DNA of 15,213 nt from contig DASYUK010000158.1 in the NCBI GenBank assembly GCA_036001325.1, forward strand, positions 1 through 15,213, given 5' to 3'. The notes beneath the pieces are model-generated. The model was not told the DNA's origin. It made no database searches and saw nothing but the letters and a program-made list of their open reading frames with translations. The stretch's first letter is position 1. The number at the start of each line of letters is the position of its first letter. The translations under genes and the position numbers were made by a program. The DNA comes from DASVHS01 sp036001325. GTDB lineage: Bacteria > Acidobacteriota > Thermoanaerobaculia > Gp7-AA8. This document shows, piece after piece, positions 1-7,847 of the stretch.

Positions 1-893
1 CGATCGAGCGAGAACTTCTCGATAATCTCCGGGCGAGGCATCAGCTCATGGCCGTCGGGTGATGACCACCCCAGCAGCGTGAGGTAGTTGAACATCGCCT
101 CCGCCAAAAACCCATCCTCGGCGTACTGCGACACCGATGTCGCGCCGTGGCGTTTCGACAACTTCGTGCGATCGGGCCCGAGGATCAGTGAGACGTGCGC
201 GAACTGCGGGACGGCCCACTGCATCGCCCGATAGATCAGCACCTGCCGATGCGTGTTCGTCAGGTGCTCCTCGGCGCGGATCACGTGCGTGATCTCCATC
301 TCGTGATCGTCGATCACGACGGAGAAGTTGTACGTGGGCAGACCATCCGTGCGCACGACGATGAAGTCTCCGAGCGATTCTTTCTTCCACGACACCTCGC
401 CGCGGATCAGATCGGTGATCGTGACGTCGCCATCGTCGGGCACATGAAAGCGGATCGCGTGCGGCGCGTCGTCGTTGCGCCGGTTGAACCAGCACTTCAA
501 ATCGTAATGAGGCGGCCGTCCCGCCGCCTCCGCCGCTTTGCGTTTCGCCTCGAGCTCCTCTTCGGTGCAGTAGCAGCAGTACACGACGTCACGCGTCATC
601 AGCTCGGAGGCGAAGCGATGGTAGATCTCCGTGCGCTCGGATTGACGATAAGGTGCGTGCGGTCCACCGACGTCCGGACCTTCCTCCCATCCCGTCCTCA
701 ACCACCGCAGATCGTCGAGCACCATCTCTTCCGACTCGCGCGTCGAGCGCACCTGGTCGGTGTCTTCCACACGAATGATGAAGGCTCCTCCATGATTCTT
801 CGCGAAGAGCCAGTTGAAGATGGCCGTGCGCGCGCCGCCGACGTGAAGATGGCCTGTCGGCGATGGCGCGAATCGGACACGCACAACAGACAT
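1..893 (-). CDS. gltX: Glutamyl-tRNA synthetase, N-terminal part (truncated by window edge)
   Basis: Class I aminoacyl-tRNA synthetase that charges tRNA-Glu with glutamate using ATP, in the cytoplasm. About 297 residues are visible and the C-terminal anticodon-binding part lies off the left edge. The start region reads MSVVRVRFAPSPTGHLHVGG, with the HIGH-type motif as HLHVGG (residues 15-20). The catalytic KMSKS-type loop is KLSKRHG near residue 244. A zinc-site-like CxC occurs at residues 107-109 and a third Cys at 134, but the usual fourth His/Tyr ligand two residues later is Phe. The ATG at 893 gives the canonical N-terminus. The gene diverges from the kinase gene across a 30-bp gap. Whether it is discriminating or also charges tRNA-Gln cannot be told from this part. 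Confidence 0.97.
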   Translation of the reverse strand, partial: MSVVRVRFAPSPTGHLHVGGARTAIFNWLFAKNHGGAFIIRVEDTDQVRSTRESEEMVLDDLRWLRTGWEEGPDVGGPHAPYRQSERTEIYHRFASELMTRDVVYCCYCTEEELEAKRKAAEAAGRPPHYDLKCWFNRRNDDAPHAIRFHVPDDGDVTITDLIRGEVSWKKESLGDFIVVRTDGLPTYNFSVVIDDHEMEITHVIRAEEHLTNTHRQVLIYRAMQWAVPQFAHVSLILGPDRTKLSKRHGATSVSQYAEDGFLAEAMFNYLTLLGWSSPDGHELMPRPEIIEKFSLD

Positions 894-923
894 GCGCGCA
901 GCGGTATATCATTTTCATCTCCC
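894..923. promoter_or_regulatory. Compact divergent promoter region between gltX and the kinase gene
   Basis: Only 30 bp separate the two start codons. The centre is AT-rich in GC-rich surroundings. On the plus strand TATCAT (907-912) lies 11 nt before the GTG at 924. On the minus strand the weaker GATATA (910-905) lies 11 nt before the ATG at 893. No Shine-Dalgarno site fits in front of the GTG. Any -35 elements would fall inside the opposite gene. The promoter assignment is inferred from sequence. Confidence 0.45.
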
Positions 924-3173
924 GTGAACCTTCGCAACGGTACGCGCCTAGGGCCGTACGAGATCGAGGCGCCGATCGGCGCCGGCGGTATGGGTGAGGT
1001 CTATCGGGCGCGCGACACGCGCCTCGATCGCACCGTCGCCGTCAAGGTGCTCACCTCCGAGTTCGCGCAGAACGCGAAGCTCAAGCTGCGCTTTCAGCGG
1101 GAAGCCAGAGCGATCTCGGCGCTCAATCATCCGCACATCTGTACGCTTTACGACGTCGGCGATTCATACCTCGTCATGGAGTACTGCGAAGGGAAGACTC
1201 TCGCGCAACGGATTGCCGTCGGGCCGATCGCGGTCGAGGAAATTGTTCGCTTCGCGAGTCAGATCGCCGGCGCGCTGGACACCGCCCACCGCGTGGGGAT
1301 CACACATCGCGATCTCAAGCCGTCGAACATCATGCTGACCGGAAATGGAGTGAAACTTCTCGACTTCGGCCTGGCGAAGCGACTGAGCGAATCATCGGAA
1401 AGTGCTGCGACCGAGGACATGCTCAGTGAAGTTGGGTCGCTCATCGGCACAGTTCAGTACATGGCGCCTGAGGTTCTGCGCGGCCAGCCGGCCGATGCTC
1501 GGAGCGACATCTTCGCGTTCGGTCTGATTCTGTACGAGATGCTCGCCGGGCGCCGCGCCTTCGACGGGACGAGCAAAGCGATCGTGATCGCGGCGATTCT
1601 CGAGCGCGAGCCGGCGCCGGTTACCGAACTCAATCCGCAGACGCCGCCGGCGCTCGATCTGCTCATCCGCGGATGTCTCGAAAAAGATCCTGAAGAGCGA
1701 ATCCAGACCGCAAATGATGTCGGCCGTCAACTTCGCGCGATTTCCGAGGGCGGCGATGTCGCGGCGTCGACGCGCGTCCGCTTTTCGAGTGAACCGATCG
1801 CGGCGGCGATTCGATCGATCGTGGTCCTGCCGTTCGAGAATCTGTCAACGCCCGACGACGAGCAGCTCGTCGCCGGCATTCACGATGGTGTCATCGGCGA
1901 GCTATCGCAGATCTCCGCGTTGCGTCTGATTTCCCGCACGTCGGCGAATCACTACAAGAACACGGACCAAACGATCCCGGATATCGCGCGCGAGCTGAAC
2001 ATCGAAGCGGCGATCGAAGGCTCCGTCGTGCGAACGGGAACGGATGTGCGCTTGCAGATCCGGCTCGTTCGGGCGAAGCCCGAAGAGCGGCAGGTGTGGT
2101 CGAAGACCTACGAGGATGGCATCGCCGGCGTCCTCGGCCTTCAGAAGCAGATCGTGCAGGCGATCGCTTCTGCGAGCAATGTCGCGCTCACATCGGAAGA
2201 GGTGGCGCGACTGCGGCGACGCCGTCCAGTGAGACCCGAAACATTTGAAGCGTACGCGAAGGGGATGTTCCACATCCGTAGAATGACGCCCGACGACGTG
2301 CAGAAAGGTCTCGCCCATCTGAAGCAGGCGATCGAAAACGATCCGACGGATCCGTTCGCGTATGGCGGACTGGCGGTCGCGTACTCGATCATCGGTCACG
2401 GCCCGACGCCGCGACCGGAGATGTTCGCGCTGTCAAAAGCGGCGGCGCAGAAAGCGATTCAGCTCGACGACGGTCTCGCCGAGGCGCACGCGGCGCTCGC
2501 GGCGACCGCGCTGTACGACGATTGGGACTGGGCCGCGGCCGATCGCAAGTTCCAGCGCACGCTCGAGCTCAATCCGAACTTCGCTCATGCGCATCGCGAC
2601 AACGCATGGTTTCTGCTGCTGAAAGACCGCACCGATGATGGCATCGCGGAAATGAAGCGGGCCAAGGAGCTCGATCCGCTTGCGGCGATCTACACCGGCG
2701 AGCTGGGATGGCTCTATTGGAGTGCGGGGCGGCTCGACGAGGCCATTCGCGAAGCGCGAATGGCCGTGGAGTTGGAGCCAAACAATGGAATGATCTCGTA
2801 TTTTGCGGCGCAATGTCTCGCCGAGCGCGGTCTGCACGATGAGGCGATCGCGACTGCGGAACGGGCTGTAGCGTGCGCGCCGATCTGGAAGTTCGCGCTC
2901 GCGTATGCGTACGCGAAAGCAGGACGAACGAGTGATGCCGAGAAAGTCGCTGCCGAAGCGTCATCCGCGCAACCGTTCGCGATTTACGGTTGGGGGCTGG
3001 CGGAAGCGTATGCGGCGATGGGGCACATCGACGATGCGATCCGCTGGGTCGAGTACGGGATCGAGACGCGCTTCAGTTGGATGCCCTGGATCCCATTCAA
3101 TCCGGCTCTCTCACTGCTGCGCGGCGATCCGCGATTCGAGGCGATCGTGCGTGACTTCAAGCTGCCGCGTTGA
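924..3173 (+). CDS. Ser/Thr protein kinase with TolB-like domain and TPR array
   Basis: 749-residue signalling protein. The Hanks-type kinase domain spans about residues 10-270: glycine loop GAGGMGEV (19-26), catalytic lysine in VAVK (K41), catalytic loop HRDLKPSN (128-135), DFG (147-149) and APE (181-183). It is an RD-type kinase and all key residues are present, so it should be active. About residues 296-405 form a TolB-like/FlgO-like domain starting SIVVLPFENLS, of the kind also seen ahead of TPRs in some adenylate cyclases. About 443-749 is a series of tetratricopeptide repeats, likely for protein binding. I see no convincing transmembrane helix between kinase and TPRs, so the protein is probably cytoplasmic. 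The reading frame stays open upstream to 195, but that part is antisense to gltX. GTG 924 sits just before the first kinase residues and is the best start; ATG 990 would cut the glycine loop. Substrate unknown. The combination is typical of Acidobacteriota. Confidence 0.93.
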   Translation: MNLRNGTRLGPYEIEAPIGAGGMGEVYRARDTRLDRTVAVKVLTSEFAQNAKLKLRFQREARAISALNHPHICTLYDVGDSYLVMEYCEGKTLAQRIAVGPIAVEEIVRFASQIAGALDTAHRVGITHRDLKPSNIMLTGNGVKLLDFGLAKRLSESSESAATEDMLSEVGSLIGTVQYMAPEVLRGQPADARSDIFAFGLILYEMLAGRRAFDGTSKAIVIAAILEREPAPVTELNPQTPPALDLLIRGCLEKDPEERIQTANDVGRQLRAISEGGDVAASTRVRFSSEPIAAAIRSIVVLPFENLSTPDDEQLVAGIHDGVIGELSQISALRLISRTSANHYKNTDQTIPDIARELNIEAAIEGSVVRTGTDVRLQIRLVRAKPEERQVWSKTYEDGIAGVLGLQKQIVQAIASASNVALTSEEVARLRRRRPVRPETFEAYAKGMFHIRRMTPDDVQKGLAHLKQAIENDPTDPFAYGGLAVAYSIIGHGPTPRPEMFALSKAAAQKAIQLDDGLAEAHAALAATALYDDWDWAAADRKFQRTLELNPNFAHAHRDNAWFLLLKDRTDDGIAEMKRAKELDPLAAIYTGELGWLYWSAGRLDEAIREARMAVELEPNNGMISYFAAQCLAERGLHDEAIATAERAVACAPIWKFALAYAYAKAGRTSDAEKVAAEASSAQPFAIYGWGLAEAYAAMGHIDDAIRWVEYGIETRFSWMPWIPFNPALSLLRGDPRFEAIVRDFKLPR

Positions 3174-3686
3174 CTACAAGACTCCTTCGATCGGCGAGTG
3201 CTCGCTCCCGCCGCCGACTTCGATCGCCACAATCGCCATCGCGCAAACTCCTTCACCTCTGCCGATGAAGCCGAGGTGATCGGTCGATGTCGCTTTCACA
3301 TTGACGTGACCGCGAGGAAGATCGAGAAGTTTTGCGATCGCCGCACCGATTGCTTCGCGATGCGGCGCGATGCGCGGCTTCTCGGCGATGATCGTGATGT
3401 CGATGTTCGTGATCTCCCCGTTCATCTCCGTGATGATCGTTCTCGCCTCGCGCACGAACCGGCTCGAATCGACGCCCTTCCACTTCGGATCATCTGAGGG
3501 AAAGTATTGACCGATGTCGCCAGCGCCCGCCGCACCGAGGAGCGCGTCGGTGACGGCGTGGAGAACGACATCGGCATCCGAGTGGCCTGACAAGCCGCCA
3601 CTGTCGGAGATGCGGACGCCACCGAGAATCAGCGGCCGCGAATCGTCGAATGGATGAACGTCGATGCCCTGCCCGATTCTGATCAT
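3174..3686 (-). CDS. ispF: 2-C-methyl-D-erythritol 2,4-cyclodiphosphate synthase
   Basis: Fifth step of the MEP isoprenoid pathway: converts 4-diphosphocytidyl-methylerythritol 2-phosphate to the cyclic diphosphate, releasing CMP. 170 residues, slightly longer than the usual 155-165. Metal ligands are visible as D9 and H11 in GIDVHPF and H43 in VVLHAVTDALLG. The C-terminal signature is VKATSTDHLGFIGRGEG. Its ATG overlaps the TGA of ispD (ATGA, 4 bp), so the two are translationally coupled. Its TAG stop directly abuts the TGA of the convergent kinase gene with no base between, leaving no room for a dedicated terminator. Confidence 0.97.
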   Translation of the reverse strand: MIRIGQGIDVHPFDDSRPLILGGVRISDSGGLSGHSDADVVLHAVTDALLGAAGAGDIGQYFPSDDPKWKGVDSSRFVREARTIITEMNGEITNIDITIIAEKPRIAPHREAIGAAIAKLLDLPRGHVNVKATSTDHLGFIGRGEGVCAMAIVAIEVGGGSEHSPIEGVL

Positions 3687-4360
3687 GAGGCGCCCCAGCG
3701 TGCATAAATCGCCTCGGCCATCGCCAGATCGTCGGGGCGTGTGATCTTGAAGTTGATCGAGTCGCCGGGAACGACCTTTACCTTCACACCATACCGCGCC
3801 GCCAGTCCCGCTTCGTCTGTCGTTTCTTCCACATCCTGTTCGGCGCGCGAGAGGACGTCACGGAGAACGTCATAACGAAAGCACTGCGGAGTTTGCGCCA
3901 GAACGAGCGAGCTGCGATCGAGCGTGAGATCGATGAGATCGTCGTGCGTCGCGTGAATGGTGTCCGTAACAGGAAGCGCAGGAAGCGCGGCTCCAAATTC
4001 GGCGGCGGCATCCAGTGCCGCGCGAAATGTCGCGTCGGCGAAGAACGGCCGCACAGCATCGTGAACGGCCACTAAATCAAAACCATCCCCGGCTTCACGA
4101 AAAGCGTTGATGACGGAGCGTTGACGCGTTTCTCCGCCGGCCACGAACATCACGCGATCTCCGGCGCTCTGCGACACGACCGCAAGCAGCTCTTCACTCA
4201 CGGAAACGACGATGCGCACGACGTCTTCGTGAAACAGAAAACGCTCGACGACATGCTGAATGATCGGCTTGCCGGCGAGAGGCTGGAACTGCTTGGGGAT
4301 ATCACCACCGAAACGCGAGCCGCTGCCGGCGGCGGGCACGATGACGAGGATTCGGGCCAT
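3683..4360 (-). CDS. ispD: 2-C-methyl-D-erythritol 4-phosphate cytidylyltransferase
   Basis: Third step of the MEP pathway: joins CTP and methylerythritol 4-phosphate to CDP-methylerythritol with release of pyrophosphate. 225 residues, a normal length. The N-terminal nucleotide-binding signature PAAGSGSRFG (residues 9-18) is followed by PKQF with K23; R16 and K23 match the catalytic Arg/Lys pair. Further family motifs are VHDAVRPF, AQTPQCFR and TDEAGLAARYG. The gene sits between frr (1-bp overlap, TAATG) and ispF (4-bp overlap), giving a tight frr-ispD-ispF unit. Confidence 0.97.
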   Translation of the reverse strand: MARILVIVPAAGSGSRFGGDIPKQFQPLAGKPIIQHVVERFLFHEDVVRIVVSVSEELLAVVSQSAGDRVMFVAGGETRQRSVINAFREAGDGFDLVAVHDAVRPFFADATFRAALDAAAEFGAALPALPVTDTIHATHDDLIDLTLDRSSLVLAQTPQCFRYDVLRDVLSRAEQDVEETTDEAGLAARYGVKVKVVPGDSINFKITRPDDLAMAEAIYARWGAS

Positions 4361-4917
4361 TACACGGCCATGATGTCTTGTTCTTTATGCTTCAGCACCG
4401 ACGCCACTTCGTCGATGTGCTTGTCGGTCATCTTCTGAATCTGATCGAGACCGTGCTTCTCGTCATCTTCGGAGATCTCGTGACCCTTGAGCATCTTCTT
4501 GAGCTTGTCGTTGCCATCGCGACGGACCTGGCGGATCGCCGTGCGCGCCTCTTCGGCGATCTGATGTGCGCGCTTCACCAGCTCTTTGCGCCGCTCCTCG
4601 GTGAGCTGCGGGATCGGGATCCGCACGACTTTGCCGTCCGTCGAAGGATTGAGGCCGAGGTCGGAGTTGCGGATGGTTTTCTCGATGACCGAGACCATCG
4701 ACTTGTCCCACGGCTCGGCGACGATCAGCGATGGTTCCGGAACTTTCAGACTGGCTACCTGCGCGATCGGCGTCGCTGTTCCGTAGTACTCCACCGTGAT
4801 GCCGTCGAGCATCGCGACGTTCGCGCGACCGGTGCGCAGGGTCTTGAATTCGCGATGCAGCGCCTCGATGGCGCCGTGCATCCGGTGCTGAACGTCGTTG
4901 ACCACGTCCTTGATCAT
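4360..4917 (-). CDS. frr: Ribosome recycling factor
   Basis: With EF-G it splits the post-termination ribosome so subunits can be reused. 185 residues, the standard length. Recognisable by FKTLRTGRANVAMLDGI near the N-terminus, YYGTATPIAQVASLKVPEP, the DLGLNPSTDGKVVRIPIPQL segment, and a long charged helix around LTEERRKELVKRAHQIAEEA. The ATG at 4917 has a Shine-Dalgarno-like GAGG about 7 nt upstream. It follows pyrH as in many bacteria, here separated by a heptamer-repeat hairpin. Its stop overlaps the ispD start by one base. Confidence 0.98.
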   Translation of the reverse strand: MIKDVVNDVQHRMHGAIEALHREFKTLRTGRANVAMLDGITVEYYGTATPIAQVASLKVPEPSLIVAEPWDKSMVSVIEKTIRNSDLGLNPSTDGKVVRIPIPQLTEERRKELVKRAHQIAEEARTAIRQVRRDGNDKLKKMLKGHEISEDDEKHGLDQIQKMTDKHIDEVASVLKHKEQDIMAV

Positions 4918-4934
4918 TTTGTTACCTCAGGAAG

Positions 4935-4995
4935 ATTTTAGATTTTGGATTTTGGATTTTGGGTTTGGGTCGGCGGCAATCCAAAATCCAAAATC
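4935..4995. repeat. Heptamer tandem/inverted repeat element 1 (unit ATTTTGG)
   Basis: Five 7-bp units run from 4935 to 4969: ATTTTAG, ATTTTGG three times, then GTTTGGG. After a short GC-rich spacer the inverted form CCAAAAT follows. Positions 4941-4958 and 4978-4995 are a perfect 18-bp inverted repeat with a 19-nt loop. It fills most of the pyrH-frr gap and its right arm overlaps the pyrH stop codon by 2 bp. On the transcript it would be a long AU-rich hairpin. Similar elements with other units recur in this window. Confidence 0.9.
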
Positions 4996-5737
4996 ATTTC
5001 GTTGCCATCACCACTTCCGGTTCGTCCGACACGATCGAGCCAACATCCTCACCGAGGAGCGCGCGCTTGATGTTGCCTTTCTGTTTCATCGAGAAGATGT
5101 AGATCGGGATCGAGCTGTTGCGAGCGAGATCGATCGCCGATGCATCCATCACCTGCAGCCGCTCGGCGAGAACGCGCTGGTAGGTGACGTGGCGGAGCCG
5201 CTTCGCGTTCGGATCCTTCTCCGGATCGGCGGTGTAGATTCCATCGACACGCGTCGCTTTGAAGATGATGTCGCACTTCAGCTCGCTCGCGCGCAACGCT
5301 GCCGCGGAATCGGTCGTGAAGAACGGATTGCCGGTGCCGGCGGCGCAGATGACCACGCGCCCTTTTTCGAGATGGCGGATCGCGCGGCGGCGGATGAACG
5401 GCTCGGCGACTTCTGACATGGTGATCGCCGTCATGACTCGCGTGTAGACGCCGCGGCGCTCGAGCGCATCCTGCAGCGCGATCGCATTGATCACGGTGGC
5501 CAGCATGCCCATGTGATCGCCGGCGACGCGATCGATTCCTTCGGTCGCGGCGGTGACGCCGCGGAAGATGTTGCCGCCGCCGATCACGATCGCGATCTGA
5601 ACACGCATCTGCTGCAGCTCGCCGATCTCATCGGCGATGTCGGCGAGCGTCTCCGCGTCGATGCCGCTGCGGCGGTCGCCCATGAGCGCCTCGCCCGATA
5701 GCTTCAAAAGGATGCGGTGGTACTTCGGTTCAGGCAT
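4994..5737 (-). CDS. pyrH: UMP kinase (uridylate kinase)
   Basis: Phosphorylates UMP to UDP with ATP in pyrimidine nucleotide synthesis; the bacterial hexameric enzyme of the amino-acid-kinase fold. 247 residues, typical. Motifs in order: LLKLSGEAL near the N-terminus, IVIGGGNIFRG, GDHMGMLATVINAIAL, the GTGNPFFTTDSAAALRA phosphate-binding loop, and KATRVDGIYTADP. The C-terminus runs a few residues beyond the core (SDEPEVVMATK). Usually it follows tsf directly; here a plus-strand reductase intervenes, so it probably has its own promoter in the 31-bp gap to that gene. No Shine-Dalgarno site is visible before the ATG at 5737. Confidence 0.98.
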   Translation of the reverse strand: MPEPKYHRILLKLSGEALMGDRRSGIDAETLADIADEIGELQQMRVQIAIVIGGGNIFRGVTAATEGIDRVAGDHMGMLATVINAIALQDALERRGVYTRVMTAITMSEVAEPFIRRRAIRHLEKGRVVICAAGTGNPFFTTDSAAALRASELKCDIIFKATRVDGIYTADPEKDPNAKRLRHVTYQRVLAERLQVMDASAIDLARNSSIPIYIFSMKQKGNIKRALLGEDVGSIVSDEPEVVMATK

Positions 5738-5768
5738 GTCGAAGCGGTTTATACAATATTAAGATGTC
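5738..5768. promoter_or_regulatory. Compact bidirectional promoter between pyrH and the aldo-keto reductase
   Basis: 31-bp AT-rich gap. Plus strand: TACAAT (5752-5757, 5/6 match to TATAAT) lies 11 nt before the reductase ATG. Minus strand: TATAAA (5753-5748) lies 10 nt before the pyrH ATG. The two boxes overlap by 2 bp on opposite strands, a symmetric -10 arrangement. Neither gene has room for a Shine-Dalgarno site downstream of the predicted start point. Inferred from sequence. Confidence 0.6.
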
Positions 5769-6752
5769 ATGAACTACGTCACGCTTGGCCGCACCGGCCT
5801 CAAGGTCTCCCGTCTCTGCCTCGGAACGATGACTTACGGCACCCCCGAGTGGCGGCCGTGGGTGCTGTCGGAGAACGAGAGCCGGCCGTTCATCCGCGAG
5901 GCGCTCGAGGCCGGGATCAATTTCTTCGACACGGCCGACATGTATTCGAAGGGTGTGAGCGAAGAGGTCGTCGGCCGTGCTCTTCGCGACTTCGCCAAGC
6001 GCGACGAGGTCGTCATCGCGACGAAGGTCTTCTTTCCGGTCGGCGATAAGGCGCCGAACGATCGCGGACTCTCACGCAAACACATCATGAGAGCGATCGA
6101 CGATTCGCTTTTGAGGCTCGGCACCGATTACGTCGATCTCTATCAGATTCATCGATGGGATTACGACACACCGATCGAGGAGACCGTCGAGGCGCTGCAT
6201 GATGTGGTGAAGAGCGGGAAGGCTCGCTACGTCGGTGCATCGAGCATGCACGCATTTCAGTTCGCCAAGGCGCTGCACGTCGCGGAGCGACACGGCTGGA
6301 CGCGATTCGTGTCGATGCAGAATCACTACAACCTCGTCTATCGAGAAGAAGAGCGAGAGATGATTCCGCTCTGCGTCGAAGAAGGAGTCGGCATCATCCC
6401 GTGGAGTCCGCTGGCTCGCGGATTCCTCGCGGGCAATCGCTCGAGGAAAGACTGGGGCGAGACGATTCGGGCGAAGACCGACGACTACGGTCAGCGGCTC
6501 TACTACCAGGATTCAGATTTCGAAGTCGTCGATCGGGTCGCGGAGGTTGCGCGGAAGAAACAGATCGAGCCGATTCAGATCGCGCTGGCGTGGCTGCTCA
6601 ACAAGCCGTACGTCACGGCGCCGATCGTCGGCGTGAGCAAGGCCGGACAGCTCGATTCACTTCTCGGCGCGCTCGAGGTCGAGCTCACAGCCGAGGATCA
6701 GAAGTTTCTCGAGGAGTGCTACAAACCGCACGTGCCGCAAGAGTACAAATAG
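5769..6752 (+). CDS. Aldo-keto reductase, YajO-like
   Basis: NAD(P)H-dependent oxidoreductase with a TIM-barrel fold, 327 residues. The family catalytic tetrad is present: D54 and Y59 in FFDTADMYS, K86 in IATK, H128 in YQIHRWD. The N-terminus LGRTGLKVSRLCLGTMTYG is the standard first strand, and SPLARGFLAG and APIVGVSK are cofactor-side motifs. Overall wording, especially HRWDYDTPIEET and GASSMHAFQFA, resembles E. coli YajO, a reductase reported to be able to yield 1-deoxyxylulose 5-phosphate. That would be notable beside ispD/ispF, but function is inferred from resemblance and position only. It lies on the opposite strand inside an otherwise continuous translation/MEP cluster, which marks it as an insertion. 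Confidence 0.93.
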   Translation: MNYVTLGRTGLKVSRLCLGTMTYGTPEWRPWVLSENESRPFIREALEAGINFFDTADMYSKGVSEEVVGRALRDFAKRDEVVIATKVFFPVGDKAPNDRGLSRKHIMRAIDDSLLRLGTDYVDLYQIHRWDYDTPIEETVEALHDVVKSGKARYVGASSMHAFQFAKALHVAERHGWTRFVSMQNHYNLVYREEEREMIPLCVEEGVGIIPWSPLARGFLAGNRSRKDWGETIRAKTDDYGQRLYYQDSDFEVVDRVAEVARKKQIEPIQIALAWLLNKPYVTAPIVGVSKAGQLDSLLGALEVELTAEDQKFLEECYKPHVPQEYK

Positions 6753-6760
6753 TCTGGACT

Positions 6761-6779
6761 GCGGCGGCCATGCCGCCGC
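6761..6779. terminator. GC-rich hairpin between convergent reductase and tsf genes
   Basis: Perfect 8-bp stem GCGGCGGC / GCCGCCGC with a 3-nt loop, in the 36-bp gap between two convergent stop codons. No T-tract on either strand, so it is at best a weak bidirectional terminator or an mRNA 3'-end stabiliser. Confidence 0.5.
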
Positions 6780-6788
6780 TCTCACAGA

Positions 6789-7709
6789 TCATCCCAACGC
6801 CGCGGCAACTTCTCTCGCGAAATCGTCACCGCGCTTTTCAATACCCTCGCCGAGCTTGTACCTCGTGAAGCGCGTCACGATGTAGGTGCATCCGGACTCT
6901 TTCCCCTGCTTTTGCAGGTACTGAGTGACCGTCGACTTGTCGTCGCGGATGTACGGCTGCTCGAGAAGGCACGCCTCACCGTAGAACTTCTCCATCTTGC
7001 CGGTGACCATCTTCTCGACGATATTCTCCGGCTTACCCGACTTGAGTGCCGCATCGCGAGCGATCTCGCGTTCGGTTTCGAGATCTTTCTGCGTCACGTC
7101 GTTGCGGCTCAGGAAGCGCGGTTCGGCGGCGGCGACGTGCATGGCAATGCCCCTCGCCACTTCATCGAGCTTGCCCGACTTGCTGCCGCTCTGCGCGACG
7201 AGCTCCACCATCACGCCGATCTTTCCGCCGCCGTGGATGTAGGTGCCGATCGCAGCATTGGGCGCCGCTTCGTACTTTGCAAAGCGACGGATCGTGATGT
7301 TCTCTTTGATCGAGGCGATCTTCTCCGAGACCTTCTGCGAGATCGTCTCGCTCGAACCCGGCCACTTCTCATTGAGAAGCGGTTCGACTGAAGTCGCCTT
7401 CGACTGCGCGATGACTTTCGCGACGTCGACTGCGAAGTTGCGGAAGCTCTCGTTGCGCCCGACGAAGTCAGTCTCGCAGTTCACTTCGACGAGAACACCG
7501 GTGTTGCCGGAGACATACGCCTGCACCACGCCTTCGGCGGTGATTCGCCCAGCTTTCTTGGTCGCGGCGGCGAGGCCTTTCTTGCGAAGGATCTTGATCG
7601 CCTCTTCCATGTTGCCCTTGGCTTCGATCAGCGCATTCTTGGCGTCCATCATGCCGGCGCCGGTAGCCTCACGCAGTGCCTTCACCATTGCTGCAGTGAT
7701 TTGAGTCAT
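6789..7709 (-). CDS. tsf: Elongation factor Ts
   Basis: Nucleotide-exchange factor that releases GDP from EF-Tu. 306 residues, longer than the short (about 200-residue) forms and in the range of the full-length type. The N-terminal UBA-like region reads MVKALREATGAGMMDAKNAL. The EF-Tu-contacting signature TDFVGRN is at residues 80-86 within VEVNCETDFVGRNE. The C-terminal part contains the dimerisation/second core region. An AGGAGAG Shine-Dalgarno-like site precedes the ATG at 7709. It follows rpsB, but the 138-bp gap holds a large heptamer-repeat hairpin. Confidence 0.98.
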   Translation of the reverse strand: MTQITAAMVKALREATGAGMMDAKNALIEAKGNMEEAIKILRKKGLAAATKKAGRITAEGVVQAYVSGNTGVLVEVNCETDFVGRNESFRNFAVDVAKVIAQSKATSVEPLLNEKWPGSSETISQKVSEKIASIKENITIRRFAKYEAAPNAAIGTYIHGGGKIGVMVELVAQSGSKSGKLDEVARGIAMHVAAAEPRFLSRNDVTQKDLETEREIARDAALKSGKPENIVEKMVTGKMEKFYGEACLLEQPYIRDDKSTVTQYLQKQGKESGCTYIVTRFTRYKLGEGIEKRGDDFAREVAAALG

Positions 7710-7720
7710 GTTGCTCTCCT

Positions 7721-7790
7721 GGCTGTCGGCTGTCGGCTGTCGGCTCTCGGGCGGTGGGCCCGACAGCCGAGAGCTGAGAGCCGAGAGCCC
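7721..7790. repeat. Heptamer tandem/inverted repeat element 2 (unit GGCTSTC)
   Basis: The left arm is GGCTGTC three times then GGCTCTC and GGG (7721-7751). The right arm (7759-7790) carries inverted units of the GAGAGCC/GACAGCC type. The arms form a 31-bp stem around a 7-nt loop, with one G-G or C-C mismatch at exactly every seventh position (7725, 7732, 7739, 7746) because the arms use different G/C variants of the unit. It sits between rpsB and tsf. A second, shorter hairpin (CGGCGCG/CGCGCCG, 7796-7820) follows. Confidence 0.88.
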
Positions 7791-7847
7791 TCAAACGGCG
7801 CGCGCGATGAACACGCGCCGCAATCAAAGTCGTGTTAGGAAACGGAT

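Noticed and set aside
195..923. Upstream extension of the kinase reading frame
   Set aside because: It is antisense to clearly coding gltX, and its translation is Arg/His-rich with no recognisable domain. GTG 924 sits at the natural kinase N-terminus.
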